64,000 bases of DNA. It comes from Megaustenia siamemsis. Lineage: Eukaryota; Mollusca; Gastropoda; Stylommatophora; Ariophantidae. Shown one piece after another: positions 13,343 through 21,370 of the stretch. The position numbers and the translations under genes are program-made. Positions within the stretch are counted from its first letter, which is position 1, and each line of letters starts with the position of its first letter. The DNA lies in assembly GCA_032433765.1 (NCBI GenBank), contig JAVIAB010000073.1, forward strand, positions 54,597,787-54,661,786, in the 5' to 3' direction. The notes beneath the pieces were generated by a model. It worked only from the letters and a program-made list of their open reading frames with translations, did no database searches and was not told the DNA's origin.

Positions 13343-16300
13343 GTTATCGTTTTCTGTAAGATGACATTGACCAGATCTTGTGGTATTGTTATAATTCATG
13401 TCAAGTGGTGCATAGCCTTTTTTTAAAAAAATTTCTACCAATGTAAGTAGCTATTCATGCTGACTTCAGTATTTGGTGGTGCTGATTTTCTTATATGTAG
13501 TGCAGTATTTTTCTAGAGAATGTCGATAATCAAGCTGCAAATCATAATCTCCTTGCTTTGTACGTTTTTCAGTTTCTGCATGCATGCAGTTCAGTACAAG
13601 CTTTCTAGTAGCAGTTGTAGTTAGTCGAAGGCCCGGTATCACTGCAAACGAATTAAAATACATAATTGCCCAACCGCCTTTGTCAGTGATTCGATTTAAC
13701 ATCCCATCTCTTTGAAGGATCCAAGCAAATAAAAGCAGCTGCAGTCCCCATCATAACAGCTACAGCACAGGCCAAAAAACATAAGGTGAAGTGGCACCGA
13801 AAGTGAACGCAGCCAAACTGTTCCTCCTCATACGATACCACCATTAATCGTAAGAAATCGGAATATCGAAACGCGATCCGGATGAAAAACACAGCCCACT
13901 GTGAGCACAGCATACTAATCTCAGTAGTTCCAAATAATATTCGCTAAATTTTGTGTGTGAATTTTGCAATTTATATTAAAAGGAAAAAAATTTATAGCAA
14001 GAAACAAATAAAACATTTAAAATATTGTTCTTAAATTAAATAAAAAGAATCTTGATAATCATCATCATCATCAAGTACCATGCCTGCTGGCGTAAGTGAT
14101 CACATCTCTCCACAAATTTCGATCTCGGCAGGTTATTTATCATTTCTGTTGTTGACCTTCTATCAAGCCATTTTCTTAAGCTGTCTGGTATCTTTTCTCT
14201 ATGCTTTCCTCTATCTCTTTGTTACTCAATTTTCTCAGTTGTCACAATATATTCCAGCTGTTCCCTTCTCATTCTATCTATTGACCTTTCGAGCCGTAGC
14301 CGGCCCATTGGGCGTAGACCAAGATACTCTTCATTACATGACCAAAATATGATGATTCTTTCTTCCTAATTTTGGAAATTAGCTCTCTTTTTTTGTACCG
14401 TGATAATAGCTGAAATAAAATACTGAAGTGTGTTTTATGTAATTTGTAGTTTTTGTTTTGTTGAGTAGATGAAGGTGGTAATTTGGTGGGAAACTTGAGT
14501 TTTATTCCTTTAAAAGATTCAAGTTATTTGACAGCTAAGTTGCTAAGGTTCAAAGAGCTAATTGTTAGCTTCTCTATTTAAAATACTCATTGCTATGACA
14601 TTCATATATCATTCTCAAGATGAGAGGGAGATGACTTTCTTGCTTTTTGTGGTTAGTCACTTTCTTGACTACGCCTGACAAGGCAATATGTATTTCTTCA
14701 TATTTTTTTAAAAACATAAATTCATGTATATACATGATGTATGAATATTTGTACAAACGATAAATGTATTTACACAATCAAAACTTATACATAGCCTTCA
14801 TTGACCAGGAAAAAGCATTAAACAGAGTAAACAGAGAACAACTGTGGGAGATACTAACAACATACGGAGTAAGCCAACATCTAACCAACCTTATTAAAAG
14901 TCCTTACGTCAACAGCAGCTGCAGGGTCAGAACAGCAGCAGGCTACACAGACCACTTCGAAGTTAGATCAGGGAACCCTGTAAGACAGGGGTGCGTACTA
15001 TCCCCCCTACTGTTTATTACATACATGGACCATATATGCAAGCTAGCCAACCCATCAGAGACAGAGGAGATCAATGAGCTTTTATTTGCAGACGATCAGG
15101 CACTAATACATGAAACAATAGAAGACCTACAAGAACACTTAAACAAACTCAACATCTCAGGCACAAAATACAACATGAAAATCAACATCAACAAAACAGA
15201 AGTCATGAATGTCGCCAAAAATAAACAGAACATCAACATAACTATAGAAGGCAGACAACTTAAACAAGTAGAGGAATTCAAATACCTAGGAAGTCTAATG
15301 ACAAACGATAATTCTCAAACAGCAGAGATAGAATCAAGATGCAACAAAGCTTGTCAAATCATTGGACAGTTATCACCACTATTGTCCAACAAGGAAATAA
15401 CTCTGGAGGCAAAACGAGCACTATACAATACAATCTTCATCCCAACGTTGTGCTATCAATGCCAGACCTGGACCCTAGATGCAAGAACAATAAGAAAAAT
15501 AACCTCTACAAAGATGAAATGTGTTAGACGAATGAAAGGAAACATCTGAGAGATAAGATCAGAAATGAAGAACTGAGAAAAAAGCTAGGAATAGCCCCGC
15601 CATAGAATATATAAGGAAACAACATATACAATGATTTTGCCACGTGACAAGGCAGAAAGAACAAAACACAGCACAACGAAGCCTTCAACAAACGTTGTGA
15701 GAACACCAGACCCAAGGGTCGACCACGAAAATGATGGGTCGATGGAATATTAGAAGCACTAGGAAACATAATAGCAGTAGAGGCGAACAGAAGAGCAAAA
15801 GACCGCAAATTATATCTCCACTCGAAAGGCAGATAAGGAAGGAAAGAAGAAGAAGTAGAAGAAGATAAATGTATTCCAAGATATTGCATATTCTCGTAGT
15901 AAAAAATTTTTACAGACCTTCAGCGCATGATTTTTGAGGTAATGTGGTCGGTATTACGCCCGTGCCGCTTTACTTTCACAGAAAAAATCCGGTACCCATT
16001 AAAGGCTGGGTGAACCTGGAAGCCGTTGGTTGGGATCGAACCCTACCTCTTGTCCTTTGTAGGCCAGTTCACTAACCACTGAGCTATCGCATCTCCCCAT
16101 ATTCCCGTAGTGGATTAAGAAATAAATGACGATTTTTAAAAAATCAGAAATTTATTTTTAATAAAAAGCTGATGTGATTAATCATGATTATTGTCTTCCT
16201 AGCCTGAAGTAAATATAATTTGTTCAAAAGTGTATTTATATATAAATGTAGCAGAAAAAAGAGCACGTATTTTAAAGTGGGAAACTGTCGATGAAATGAA

Positions 16301-19300
16301 TCATTATGGTCGTGGTGCAGGTAAACTTACGGAGGGCATGACGCGTTGTGAGAAAAAATATCCCATCATGTCACATATATTGCTTTTAAGAGTTGTGTTC
16401 GTGTCTACTCTCATTTGACCAATAGTACATTTCTAGTAAAGGTGTCAGCACTACACCAGCACTATATTTCTGTTCCCGGTACCCATTTAGGGCTGTATGA
16501 ACCTATATAGAAGTCGTTCGTTCATGGAAAATAAGTCTACGCGTTCCTTAACCACTATTTTACCACAATTTACATTATGCAAGAAAAATAATTAATGACG
16601 TCACCCAGAAGTGATAATTTCGCAAATCATCCTCTAGTACAACACCATCATCCTCGACATATCAACAACACAACAAAATCTCAACAGCAGCAGACATTCA
16701 GGGTCCATATTTGCCTTGGACACCTTGGTACACATAAGAAAGGTGCTTAGACACAAGACTGGAGCTGTTGTCATATCGCTCGCGATGAACGACCATTACC
16801 GACCTCTTCAGCCTTCTCCGAATTGATGGTAACAGGAAATGATAACACTACGTTCCTCATCATCGCCAATGAATGAACAACGTATTCAGTTTTAAGAAAA
16901 CGATACAGACCCAACAAAAAATATGTCCAAAGACCTATAATATACAATGGAATTTAACATCGTTTAATTAAGGACAAAGAATGGAGATGGGCAGTTGTCT
17001 GGCCAAAGAAGCTAAACAAGAAACTTTAGAATACAATGTCTAATCAACAGTTCATTCTACTTTGTTGATTCATTCGGAAAGTCATTGGGAGTATCAGATA
17101 ACAAAAAATATTGGGAATGAGACGATAAATGAAAGAATGAACATGAAAACAATCTTGAACATAGAGATCATAAATAAAGAGATTTGTTCACATGGAGAGC
17201 TAACCTCTGGGTATACGCCGTTTAAAGTATAAAGAGGAGAAGGAGAAGCTATAAAAAGACAGATTTAAAAAAAGCTGACGTGACAACATGAAGTGAAATG
17301 TACAAAAGCATTAAATAAAAACAATAGTGGTTTAACAGGAAGTGATGAAGTGGTGTGAACAAATTCTATATTGAGATATGTTTTATGAAAACTGAATGTA
17401 GTTATCATTATGGAGGGTATGGTACCAGATACTTGTGTGAGTGGAGGAATAACAAGATGGTGGTTGCAAGACATTACAGACGAGATAGGATTGACTGAGC
17501 AGCCGTTGGACATCGTGCTCAAGACAGAGAACGCTTCAGAGAATGTCATGGAAACCAAGTTCCAACAGGAGCAAACTAAATGATGAATATGATGCACAAT
17601 TTAATTATGTTTATTAAATAAGGTAGTCGTTTCATTTAATTATGTTTATTAAATAAGGTAGTCGTTTCATTTAATTATGTTTATTAAATAAGTAAGGTAG
17701 TCGTTTCATTTAATTATGTTTATTAAATAAGGTAGTCGTTTCATTTAATTATGTGGCTTATTTAATCGGTGCTATATAGAACCAATTCTGACCTGTGGAA
17801 GCGAATCATTGACAGTAGACAAACAAACGAAAAGACGATTAGAGCCACTTGAGTGGATTTCTCAGAAGAATACTGAAAGCCCCATGGACGGCTAAAAAAA
17901 AACCTATGAGAAAAGTCTCAAAGAGGCCAATACAAAAAGGAAGCTCCTAAAAAAACATCAGAAAAAAAAGCAATCATCATTTTTTGTTCGGGCATATCAT
18001 GAGAAGAGGAAAGTTGGAATACTTGGTTACAACTAGCAAAATACAGTGAAAGTAGATCGAGAACGACAAAGAGAGAAGACACTAGATAGCTTGGTGTCAT
18101 GGCATGGAAAACAGTCAACAACATAATTGATACAATGCACTGTGGATAGAAGATGTGGAAGGACATAATCGCCTACGCCAACCAGTATGGCACATGATGA
18201 TGTAGCTTATATTCTTCTTCTTCTACCTTTTTAGCTCCCAGTGGAGCATAGGTCTTCAACAAACACTTTCCAAGTCGTTCTGTTTTTTGCAATTCTTTTA
18301 AGATCATTCCATGTCTTCCCCATCATCTTCATCTCTGCTTCAATCTGTCTTCTCCAAGAATTCCTTGGTCTTCCTCTTTGTCTTTTCCCCTGGGGATTCC
18401 AAAAAGGGCCTGTTGTGTAATACTCTCAGTTGGTTTCCGTAGTGTGTGTCCTATCCATCGCCATCGTCTTCGCTGTATTTCTTTATCCACTGGTATTTGA
18501 CCAGTACATTTCCATAATTCCACGTTAGTGACTTTGTCCTGCCATTTCCATCCCTTTATTCTGCGCAAGCATCCATTAATGAAAGTCTGTACCTTCGTGA
18601 TTGTCAATTTTGTTATTCTCCATGTTTCACAGCCATATAATAGAACCGACTTAACATTGGAGTTGAAAATTTGTATTTTGTATTTAGCCTAATTTCTTTG
18701 GATTTCCATATGTTTCCCAGTGCAATGAAAGCTCCTCTTGCTTTTGATATCCTTATTTTGGTATCGTTTTCTGTTCCTCCCTCTTTATCTATATTACTGC
18801 CCAGATATATATAAGATTGTACGTCTAGTAGAGGTATTTCTCCTAGTTTTATTTGGTTATTGCCAACTGCATTAATTCTCATAATGTTGGTCTTATCTCT
18901 ATTAATCTTTAGTCCTAGCTGTTGTGATCTCTCATCTAATATACTCATTTTATCTTGCATCTGTTGGTGGCTGTGTGATAGGAGAGCTATGTCATCAGCA
19001 AAGTCTAAATCATCAAGTTGTTTGGTCAGTGACCACTGGATCCCATTTCTGTTGTTTTGAGTTATTTTCATAATCCAATCTATGGCCAGTAGAAAGAGAA
19101 ATGGAGACAGAAGGCATCCTTGCCTTACTCCTGTTCTTATTTCAAATGCTTCTGTAAGCTGTCCTTCATGCACCACACTACATTTTGTTCCTTCATACAT
19201 TGTTTTTATCAGGTTAATAAACTTTATGGGGATTCCATAATGACTCAGCAACTTCCAAAGCATTCTTCTGTCTAAACTATCAAATGCCTTTTCGTAATCT

Positions 19301-20241
19301 ATGAATCCAATATAAAGTGGGGATTTTAGTTCTAAACTTTGTTCAACTATTATACGTAGAGTAGTTATTTGATCAGCACATGATCTGTTCTTCCTAAAAC
19401 CTGCTTGTTCATCTCTCAAGTGTTTCTCTATAGCCTCTTTTAGTCTCTCCAGAATGATTCTGCCTAATATTTTTCCTGGCACTGATAGTAGCATAATTCC
19501 CCTATAATTTGTGCACTCCTGTAAACTTCCTTTCTTTGGTAGTTTGATCATATAACCTTCTCTCCAGTCTTTAGGTATTTCTTCCCTCTCCCAAATTTTA
19601 TCCAATAGATTATGTAACATCTTGGTAGAGGTGATAATATCTGCTTTGATGGCTTCCGAAGGAATTTCATCTGGTCCTGTGGCTTTACCATCTTTTAATA
19701 GTTTGATGGCTTTCATTATTTCTTCTTTGCTTGGTTTTCCGCAGTTAACGTGTAATTCTTCTTCTGCTGGTAGTATATCTGGAGGATTATTTGAGCCGGG
19801 TCTGTTCAAAAGTTCTTCAAAGTGCTCCTTCCATCTCTCCATTTGTTCCCTTATATTACTAAGCAGATTTCCTTTCTTATCTTTGATAAAGGTGTTGATC
19901 TGTTTGTATTTTCCACCTAATTTCTTTGTGCTGTTGTACAGTTCTTTCATATTCCCTTTATTTGCTGCTTCTTCTGCCTCTTTAGCTAGTATATAGCTTA
20001 TATTAGTATATGTATATATACATATATTTATACCATCGATAAATTGTCAGTTTTATAAGATGATTAATGCAGGATGGAAAAGAGTGGTTGCTGCTTTAAA
20101 TATTCTTCTGCTTATTATAACGAACTTGACAAATCGTCTCTTGTGATAGTTTTATAAAAAGTTCAAATGCAACAAAAACAATGATCACAACAGCAATGAT
20201 AACATTTCACTTACTAGCAAGATTGTTTTGATTTCGTTCAT
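94..20241 (-). CDS. Gene 1: secreted WAP / lustrin-like cysteine-rich protein, six exons, C-terminal end outside window
   Basis: This gene model was assembled by eye from six minus-strand exons: 20215-20241, 12988-13050, 11272-11353, 4227-4403, 1801-1970 and 94-175. All introns are GT-AG and the phases agree at every junction (0, 0, 1, 1, 0, then 1 at the window edge), giving 200 codons without a stop. Residues 1-19 are a signal peptide (MNEIKTILL joined to LTVCVSTILA). Residues 27-56 carry six regularly spaced Cys. Residues 59-116 form a lustrin-like six-Cys module. Residues 122-161 are a WAP four-disulfide core with all eight Cys. Residues 170-200 repeat the first six-Cys module. WAP domains are known in protease inhibitors and in mollusc shell-matrix proteins such as perlwapin; lustrin modules occur in nacre proteins. 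A secreted matrix, mucus or inhibitor role is inferred. The last donor at 92-93 shows that the gene continues to the left. The introns are large and full of transposons. Confidence 0.82.
176..796. other. gene 1 intron sequence upstream of exon 6
   Basis: AT-rich intron with no recognisable repeat or coding signal. Confidence 0.6.
797..1170 (+). repeat. SINE-like repeat family 3, copy 1
   Basis: This roughly 360-bp interspersed repeat contains GGGCCGAAAGGCGCAAATAT and a conserved block around CTTTTAAGGGCGGATGACGA, and ends in a short (GCAA)n tail. An inverted copy lies at 5132-5513. Others are at 26380-26660, 36950-37110 and 39175-39305. It has no coding capacity and is probably a non-autonomous retroelement. 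Its head is not clearly tRNA-like. Confidence 0.65.
1171..1800. other. gene 1 intron with a (GT)n microsatellite
   Basis: Between exon 5 and the repeat copy there is only AT-rich intron. A broken (GT)n tract lies at about 1363-1420. Confidence 0.6.
1801..1970 (-). CDS. Gene 1 exon 5 (WAP four-disulfide core domain)
   Basis: This 170-nt exon, phase 1 to 0, uses the acceptor TTTACACAG (1971-1979) and a GTACTC donor. A nearer AG at 1955-1956 is excluded because it would create a stop codon at the junction. It encodes a complete WAP domain: PGQCP at 122-126, then Cys 136, 140, 146, 152, 153, 157 and 161, including the diagnostic KCC and GC motifs. WAP domains usually act as serine-protease inhibitors or antimicrobial or matrix peptides. 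Which role applies here is unknown. Confidence 0.88.
2365..2900 (+). repeat. interspersed repeat family 4, copy 1
   Basis: This copy shares a roughly 540-bp body with copies at 23735-24080, 55325-55890 (plus) and 13632-13915, 41902-42275 (minus). Marker blocks are AAGTGCTCTGTGCACACCGT and the end ACCGGGGTCTTCCATAACCA. The right end runs into CCATAA-type microsatellites. On the minus strand the right end reads as a short peptide, ITANELKSIIAQPP, in most copies. Confidence 0.65.
2901..3455. other. gene 1 intron, nothing recognised
   Basis: AT-rich intron between exons 4 and 5 with no clear repeat or exon. Confidence 0.5.
3456..4020 (-). mobile_element. degenerate LINE C 3' region
   Basis: Blocks such as CACATGTCCGACGTATACCC and CTTATCAGTATTCTTTTCAG match the better-preserved LINE C at 63515-64000 in order and strand. 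There are many stops and apparently a partial tandem rearrangement, with the same segment hit twice. It is an old non-coding remnant in the intron between exons 4 and 5 of gene 1. Confidence 0.5.
4227..4403 (-). CDS. Gene 1 exon 4 (lustrin-like cysteine-rich module)
   Basis: This 177-nt exon, phase 1 to 1, has acceptor GTCACAG and donor GTAAGT. Residues 59-116 contain six Cys (69, 88, 94, 100, 111, 112), spaced C-x18-C-x5-C-x5-C-x10-CC, with the local motifs YCG and CPNSTYC and a terminal CC pair. This layout resembles the lustrin cysteine-rich repeat family known from mollusc nacre proteins and other invertebrates. The family assignment is by motif only. The exon lies between two inverted copies of a SINE-like repeat. 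Confidence 0.82.
4404..5112. other. gene 1 intron, nothing recognised
   Basis: AT-rich sequence with no coding or clear repeat signal, apart from a local direct repeat of CTCCTGTTTATCCAGGATAT with a variant about 30 bp later (4635-4685). Confidence 0.5.
5113..5513 (-). repeat. SINE-like repeat family 3, copy 2 (inverted)
   Basis: This is an inverted counterpart of 797-1157 with good similarity over about 370 bp. A (GATGAT)n stretch lies at 5113-5131 and an 18-base G run at about 5482-5500. With copy 1 it brackets exons 4 and 5 of gene 1. Confidence 0.65.
5640..5815 (+). mobile_element. LINE 3' end fragment
   Basis: The plus frame reads TWTSNIKRWTNQPM and later KAWDRAE. This resembles the conserved C-terminal segment of RTE-like LINE polyproteins (W-x-x-x-I-x-x-W ... 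A-x-D-R). It ends in a GATGATGATG tail typical of RTE insertions. It is heavily 5'-truncated and contains stops. Confidence 0.5.
5818..5985 (+). repeat. possible tRNA-headed SINE
   Basis: A stretch with TGGTTTAGATGTGAGACACT followed by the B-box-like GGTTCTAATTC at tRNA-like spacing, then a pyrimidine-rich body. It is diverged and no target duplication was identified. Confidence 0.3.
5986..6560 (-). mobile_element. LINE B fragment (endonuclease C-end to linker)
   Basis: This matches 8330-8890 of the longer LINE B copy beside it. The peptide pieces ITNTFFKYKESQLYTW, CRSHIDFIVT and RQPKIKR are APE-endonuclease-end sequences. The run ends abruptly where the tail of the neighbouring LINE B begins (about 6561). 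The catalytic SDH-type motif seen as TDHKM in the other copy is lost here (DDIKM). Confidence 0.7.
6563..9700 (-). mobile_element. LINE B, near full-length, RTE-like (endonuclease plus reverse transcriptase), decayed
   Basis: Read on the minus strand, this non-LTR retrotransposon begins at about 9685 with MELDHIYKVANINICGIKN, an APE-endonuclease start. It continues with the catalytic motif VGDFNGRLG and with SQIDFIL and TDHKMV (about 9020-8700). A linker with a KEYFEDLLN-type motif follows, then reverse transcriptase: FIDHEKAFDRVNRE at about 7600, GVRQGC at about 7430 and LLFADDQAL at about 7330. The C-terminal KGRPRKRWVDGILEALGN lies at about 6700. It ends in a GAAGAAGAA-type tail at 6563. 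Several frameshifts and stops break it into pieces, so it is not active. A 230-bp part of the endonuclease is duplicated. It sits inside the intron between exons 3 and 4 of gene 1, in the same orientation as the gene. Confidence 0.85.
9701..9845 (-). other. candidate structured 5' leader of LINE B
   Basis: Just upstream of the LINE B start, the minus strand holds a hairpin with GGGG and CCCC arms around AAACAT and a 9-bp inverted repeat TAAGTTAAG with a CC loop. It is GC-richer than its surroundings and could be the 5' UTR of the element. No other full 5' end is present to compare it with. Confidence 0.3.
9846..10400. other. gene 1 intron, nothing recognised
   Basis: AT-rich sequence between LINE B and a LINE A fragment. 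There is a short local direct repeat of GTCTCCAGACTT (about 10149-10180). Confidence 0.45.
10415..11115 (-). mobile_element. LINE A fragment (RT end and C-terminus), decayed
   Basis: The minus strand reads KINRE, IPLLDVQTYIYLGSNIDK, INGCLRRIKGWKWQDKITN and QVYKEIQRRRWRW. These match the better LINE A copies at 18214-19993 and 62228-63512. It has multiple frameshifts. Its left end has the same 3' region (CTCCCTGTGGATCGTAGGTC). The upstream end terminates in a fold-back (see 11085-11150). Confidence 0.75.
11272..11353 (-). CDS. Gene 1 exon 3 (six-Cys module, copy 1)
   Basis: This 82-nt exon runs from phase 0 to phase 1, with acceptor TTCTAG and donor GTAAGAG. Residues 31-57 contain Cys 32, 38, 44, 50 and 56. 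With Cys27 from exon 2 the spacing is C-x4-C followed by four C-x5-C steps. It has the same length, phases and CP-x-x-T-x-C core as exon 6, so the two are duplicated modules. Confidence 0.82.
11650..11790 (+). mobile_element. LINE C-terminal fragment
   Basis: The plus strand reads IKLFGHLVRMN and, after a frameshift, a KPRGRPRRRWIDAI-type C-terminus. That is the LFGHLxRM ... RGRPxxRWxD pattern shared by the last part of RTE- and CR1-like polyproteins. It is only about 140 bp long. The specific family is not assigned. Confidence 0.5.
11838..12080 (+). repeat. trinucleotide (ACT/ATT)n imperfect microsatellite
   Basis: About 240 bp of ACT, ATT and ACA triplets gives spurious Thr-rich (plus) and Val/Ser-rich (minus) open frames. 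It is not coding. Confidence 0.9.
12081..12480. other. gene 1 intron, nothing recognised
   Basis: A 72-codon plus-strand frame at 12199-12417 has no recognisable motif and is probably chance. Confidence 0.45.
12482..12952 (+). mobile_element. RTE (BovB-like) LINE 3' end
   Basis: The plus strand reads TYGCESWT (frameshifted), then RTMLRISWTAKKSKENVMKEA, YFGHVMNNEQLEYIVKTGKI, LREWLGR and LWRDMITYASR. This is the classic RTE C-terminal region. It ends in TGATGATGATGA, the short-repeat tail usual for RTE insertions. It is 5'-truncated and lies 35 bp from exon 2 of gene 1. Confidence 0.8.
12988..13050 (-). CDS. Gene 1 exon 2 (signal peptide C-half and cleavage region)
   Basis: This 63-nt exon, phase 0 to 0, follows a strong acceptor (pyrimidine-rich tract ending CTTCAG at 13051-13056) and ends at a GTAAGC donor. 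It encodes LTVCVSTILA, then QTSEDQLCVLK. Cleavage after Ala19 is likely. Cys27 is the first cysteine of the following six-Cys module. Confidence 0.75.
13300..13337 (+). repeat. (CT)n microsatellite
   Basis: About 19 CT units in the intron between exons 1 and 2 of gene 1. Confidence 0.95.
13632..13915 (-). repeat. interspersed repeat family 4, copy (minus)
   Basis: This begins GGCCCGGTATCACTGCAAAC and ends near the CTGTGAGCACAGCA block. It is about half the length of the 55325-55890 copy and quite diverged. Confidence 0.6.
14058..14385 (-). mobile_element. RTE LINE 3' end interrupted by a short LINE-C-tail insertion
   Basis: It begins with an ATCATCATCATCATC tail and reads on the minus strand as an RTE C-terminus. 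At about 14272-14332 a 57-bp piece matching the LINE C 3' terminus (TCTATCTATTGACCTTTCGA onward) interrupts it, flanked by TTCTCAT and TCTTCAT. RTE sequence resumes afterwards with ATTACATGACCAAAATATGA. Confidence 0.65.
14386..14760. other. gene 1 intron, nothing recognised
   Basis: AT-rich intron. Confidence 0.45.
14764..15549 (+). pseudogene. LINE B reverse transcriptase fragment, 261 codons open
   Basis: The open frame holds the palm and thumb of reverse transcriptase: AFIDQEKALNRVNREQLWEI at the start (motif A region), RQGCVLSPLLF at about residues 80-90, ELLFADDQAL at about 108-117 with the FADD catalytic pair intact, and KQVEEFKYLGSL at about 170-181. Six extra bases put NP into the usual SGVRQGC motif, and the second acidic residue after FID is changed to Asn. 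Together with the missing N-terminus this suggests a dead copy. The endonuclease is absent and the frame ends early before the RGRPRK-type tail. Confidence 0.8.
14764..15875 (+). mobile_element. LINE B, 5'-truncated copy
   Basis: A 5'-truncated copy in the opposite orientation to gene 1. It starts inside reverse transcriptase and runs to the GAAGAAGAAG tail at about 15850-15867. Several point differences from the 6563-9700 copy show that the two are separate insertions. Confidence 0.85.
15887..16111 (-). mobile_element. tRNA-headed SINE 1 with target-site duplication
   Basis: The insert 15901-16097 lies between CATATTCTCGTAGT (15887-15900) and CATATTCCCGTAGT (16098-16111), a 14-bp target duplication with one change. 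On the minus strand the head has an A box in GATAGCTCAGTGGTTAGTGA and a B box GGTTCGATCCC, followed by the family body (GGTACCGGATTTTTTCTG). The 3' part beyond TCTGTAAAA is missing. Confidence 0.8.
16112..16700. other. intron with a decayed SINE 1 piece
   Basis: Nothing recognised except about 16478-16565, where GGTACCCATTTAGGGCTG and CCTTAACCACTATTTTACCA correspond to a strongly decayed SINE 1 copy on the minus strand. Confidence 0.4.
16960..17600 (+). mobile_element. LINE D fragment (RT end and C-terminus), decayed
   Basis: The plus strand reads EGMVPDTCVSGGITRWWLQD, then LTEQPLDIV and METKFQQEQ, matching the LINE D ends at 25600-25765 and 36160-36365. Upstream, 17070-17230 reads pieces like RKSLGVSDN and LFTWRANLW. 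There are many stops. Confidence 0.55.
17601..17755 (+). repeat. 36-bp minisatellite, about 4.3 units
   Basis: Tandem units containing TTAATTATGTTTATTAAATA and GGTAGTCGTTTCAT are almost identical to one another; one unit carries an extra AAGT. Confidence 0.9.
17775..18202 (+). mobile_element. RTE (BovB-like) LINE 3' end
   Basis: A plus-strand C-terminus with frameshifts: sequence for CGSESLTVDKQ and LRRILKAPWTA, ending GCACATGATGATG. It is truncated. LINE A later inserted at its tail, and the target duplication TAGCTTATATT starts right after the GATGATG. Confidence 0.7.
18203..20004 (-). mobile_element. LINE A, recent 5'-truncated insertion with target-site duplication
   Basis: The element 18214-19993 is flanked by an exact 11-bp duplication, TAGCTTATATT, at 18203-18213 and 19994-20004. 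The minus strand encodes the part after the endonuclease: linker, full reverse transcriptase and C-terminal domain. The 3' terminus is an AGAAGAAGAA tail. The exact duplication and near-identity to 62228-63512 indicate a young insertion. It lies in the first intron of gene 1, in the same orientation, about 200 bp from exon 1. Confidence 0.9.
18613..19950 (-). pseudogene. LINE A reverse transcriptase, 445 codons, frameshifted near the C-end
   Basis: The minus-strand frame begins MKELYNSTKKLGGKYKQ inside the linker. It contains KDGKATGPDEIPSEAIK (about residues 87-103) and LPKKGSLQECTNYRGIMLLS (about 136-155). RT motif A is in YIGFIDYEKAFDSLDR, then come GVRQGCLLSPFLF and LDFADDIALL with the catalytic FADD. 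After residue 410 a one-base loss in a T run (near 18677) shifts the frame. A second one-base loss in an A run (near 18403) shifts the C-terminal part. The copy at 62248-63513 is intact at both places. Both losses are in homopolymers, so assembly error is possible. Confidence 0.85.
20215..20241 (-). CDS. Gene 1 exon 1 (start codon and signal peptide N-half)
   Basis: A 27-nt coding exon reads MNEIKTILL and ends at a consensus donor GTAAGTG (20208-20214), in phase 0. The ATG at 20239-20241 is preceded by AAA. It was chosen because joining it to exon 2 makes one continuous hydrophobic signal peptide. Without that join neither exon would be recognisable. The 5' UTR presumably runs to about 20300; no clear TATA box was seen. 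Confidence 0.72.
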
Positions 20242-21330
20242 TTTGACTAATCGGCAACTTGTCAACTTGTGTGTGGCCCTTCACTCTGGACACCGATACA
20301 CTGATCAAGCAAATTTACGACTCCCTTCAAGTGAACAATGAAACTGTAAATTCACTGCTGAATTTAACGGCTTTTTATTGATCAAAATAAGCAGGATACG
20401 CCCACACTGAACTTGAATGTCCAAAAGAGGAAAATAGAACAGAAGGGGACGACTTAAACAACTATAAGTCAGATGCAGGTTACATAAGTGTCCACCTACA
20501 TAAGCTTTCAAAACAAGATCCGCAATGCAACTTCTCCGAAATGAAATAATATTTAGTGTGAGAAATGGTCTAAAGGCAATACCGGAATCATGGAGTGTTC
20601 CTCTTAATTACTGGAGTAAAAAAAATGCTGCCGGTATGATATGGTTTTAAAGTTTCAGCAATGGGCCCCATCGATCAACCAACTTTGTTATAAGGTGATA
20701 ATCGATCCACCTACAAATTAAAAAAAAAATAATAATAATAAATTTGCGAGTCAATATGCACAAGCGCTACACAAAAATAATTGAATTCATGTTTGTTAGT
20801 GGAACACATATAGATTCAACACGCTAGACTGTACCCTGTTCCACGGTTTGAAGATCACTCATATTTCCAAGTCATTTACCTACGGTAGGATGTTCGCCAG
20901 TTCAAGCCAGTACGGGCCGCGATGTCAGATAGGGAAAGACAACGCCAAACATTTTCCCCTTACACTTATTCTATGAACAACTCAGCCCTAAAACATTTTG
21001 TTGCAAAAGCTACACTTATTTACACATTTCTTTGATGTCTATTTACTTATATTTATAATTTATAACAAAAATAAATACGTAAAAAAATCACGTTTCTGTT
21101 ATAAAAAAAAAAAAATGTCAAAATGTAGTGTACTTACAGTATCTCAGCATCTTGACACAAATCGTTAGCAATCCACTTTTCATTTCACAGACATTGTCAC
21201 GTACTCCCTATTACATGTTCTACTTTCCCATCATTGCCACGTCGTTGGTGCAATGTTTAGCATCAATTAACTTGCGAAATCAACAACTAAACTCAAGACA
21301 AACACTAAACCTCTGTGGTTAAACACACCT
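20242..21330. other. upstream region of gene 1
   Basis: This holds the 5' UTR and presumed promoter of gene 1. A TCAGT initiator-like motif on the minus strand lies near 20299-20303. There is no clear TATA box. An (AAT)n tract is at about 20720-20742. No coding signal was found. Confidence 0.35.
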
Positions 21331-21370
21331 CCCATCAGCTTCCTCCACCATCCAATCCCTCTTGCATAAA

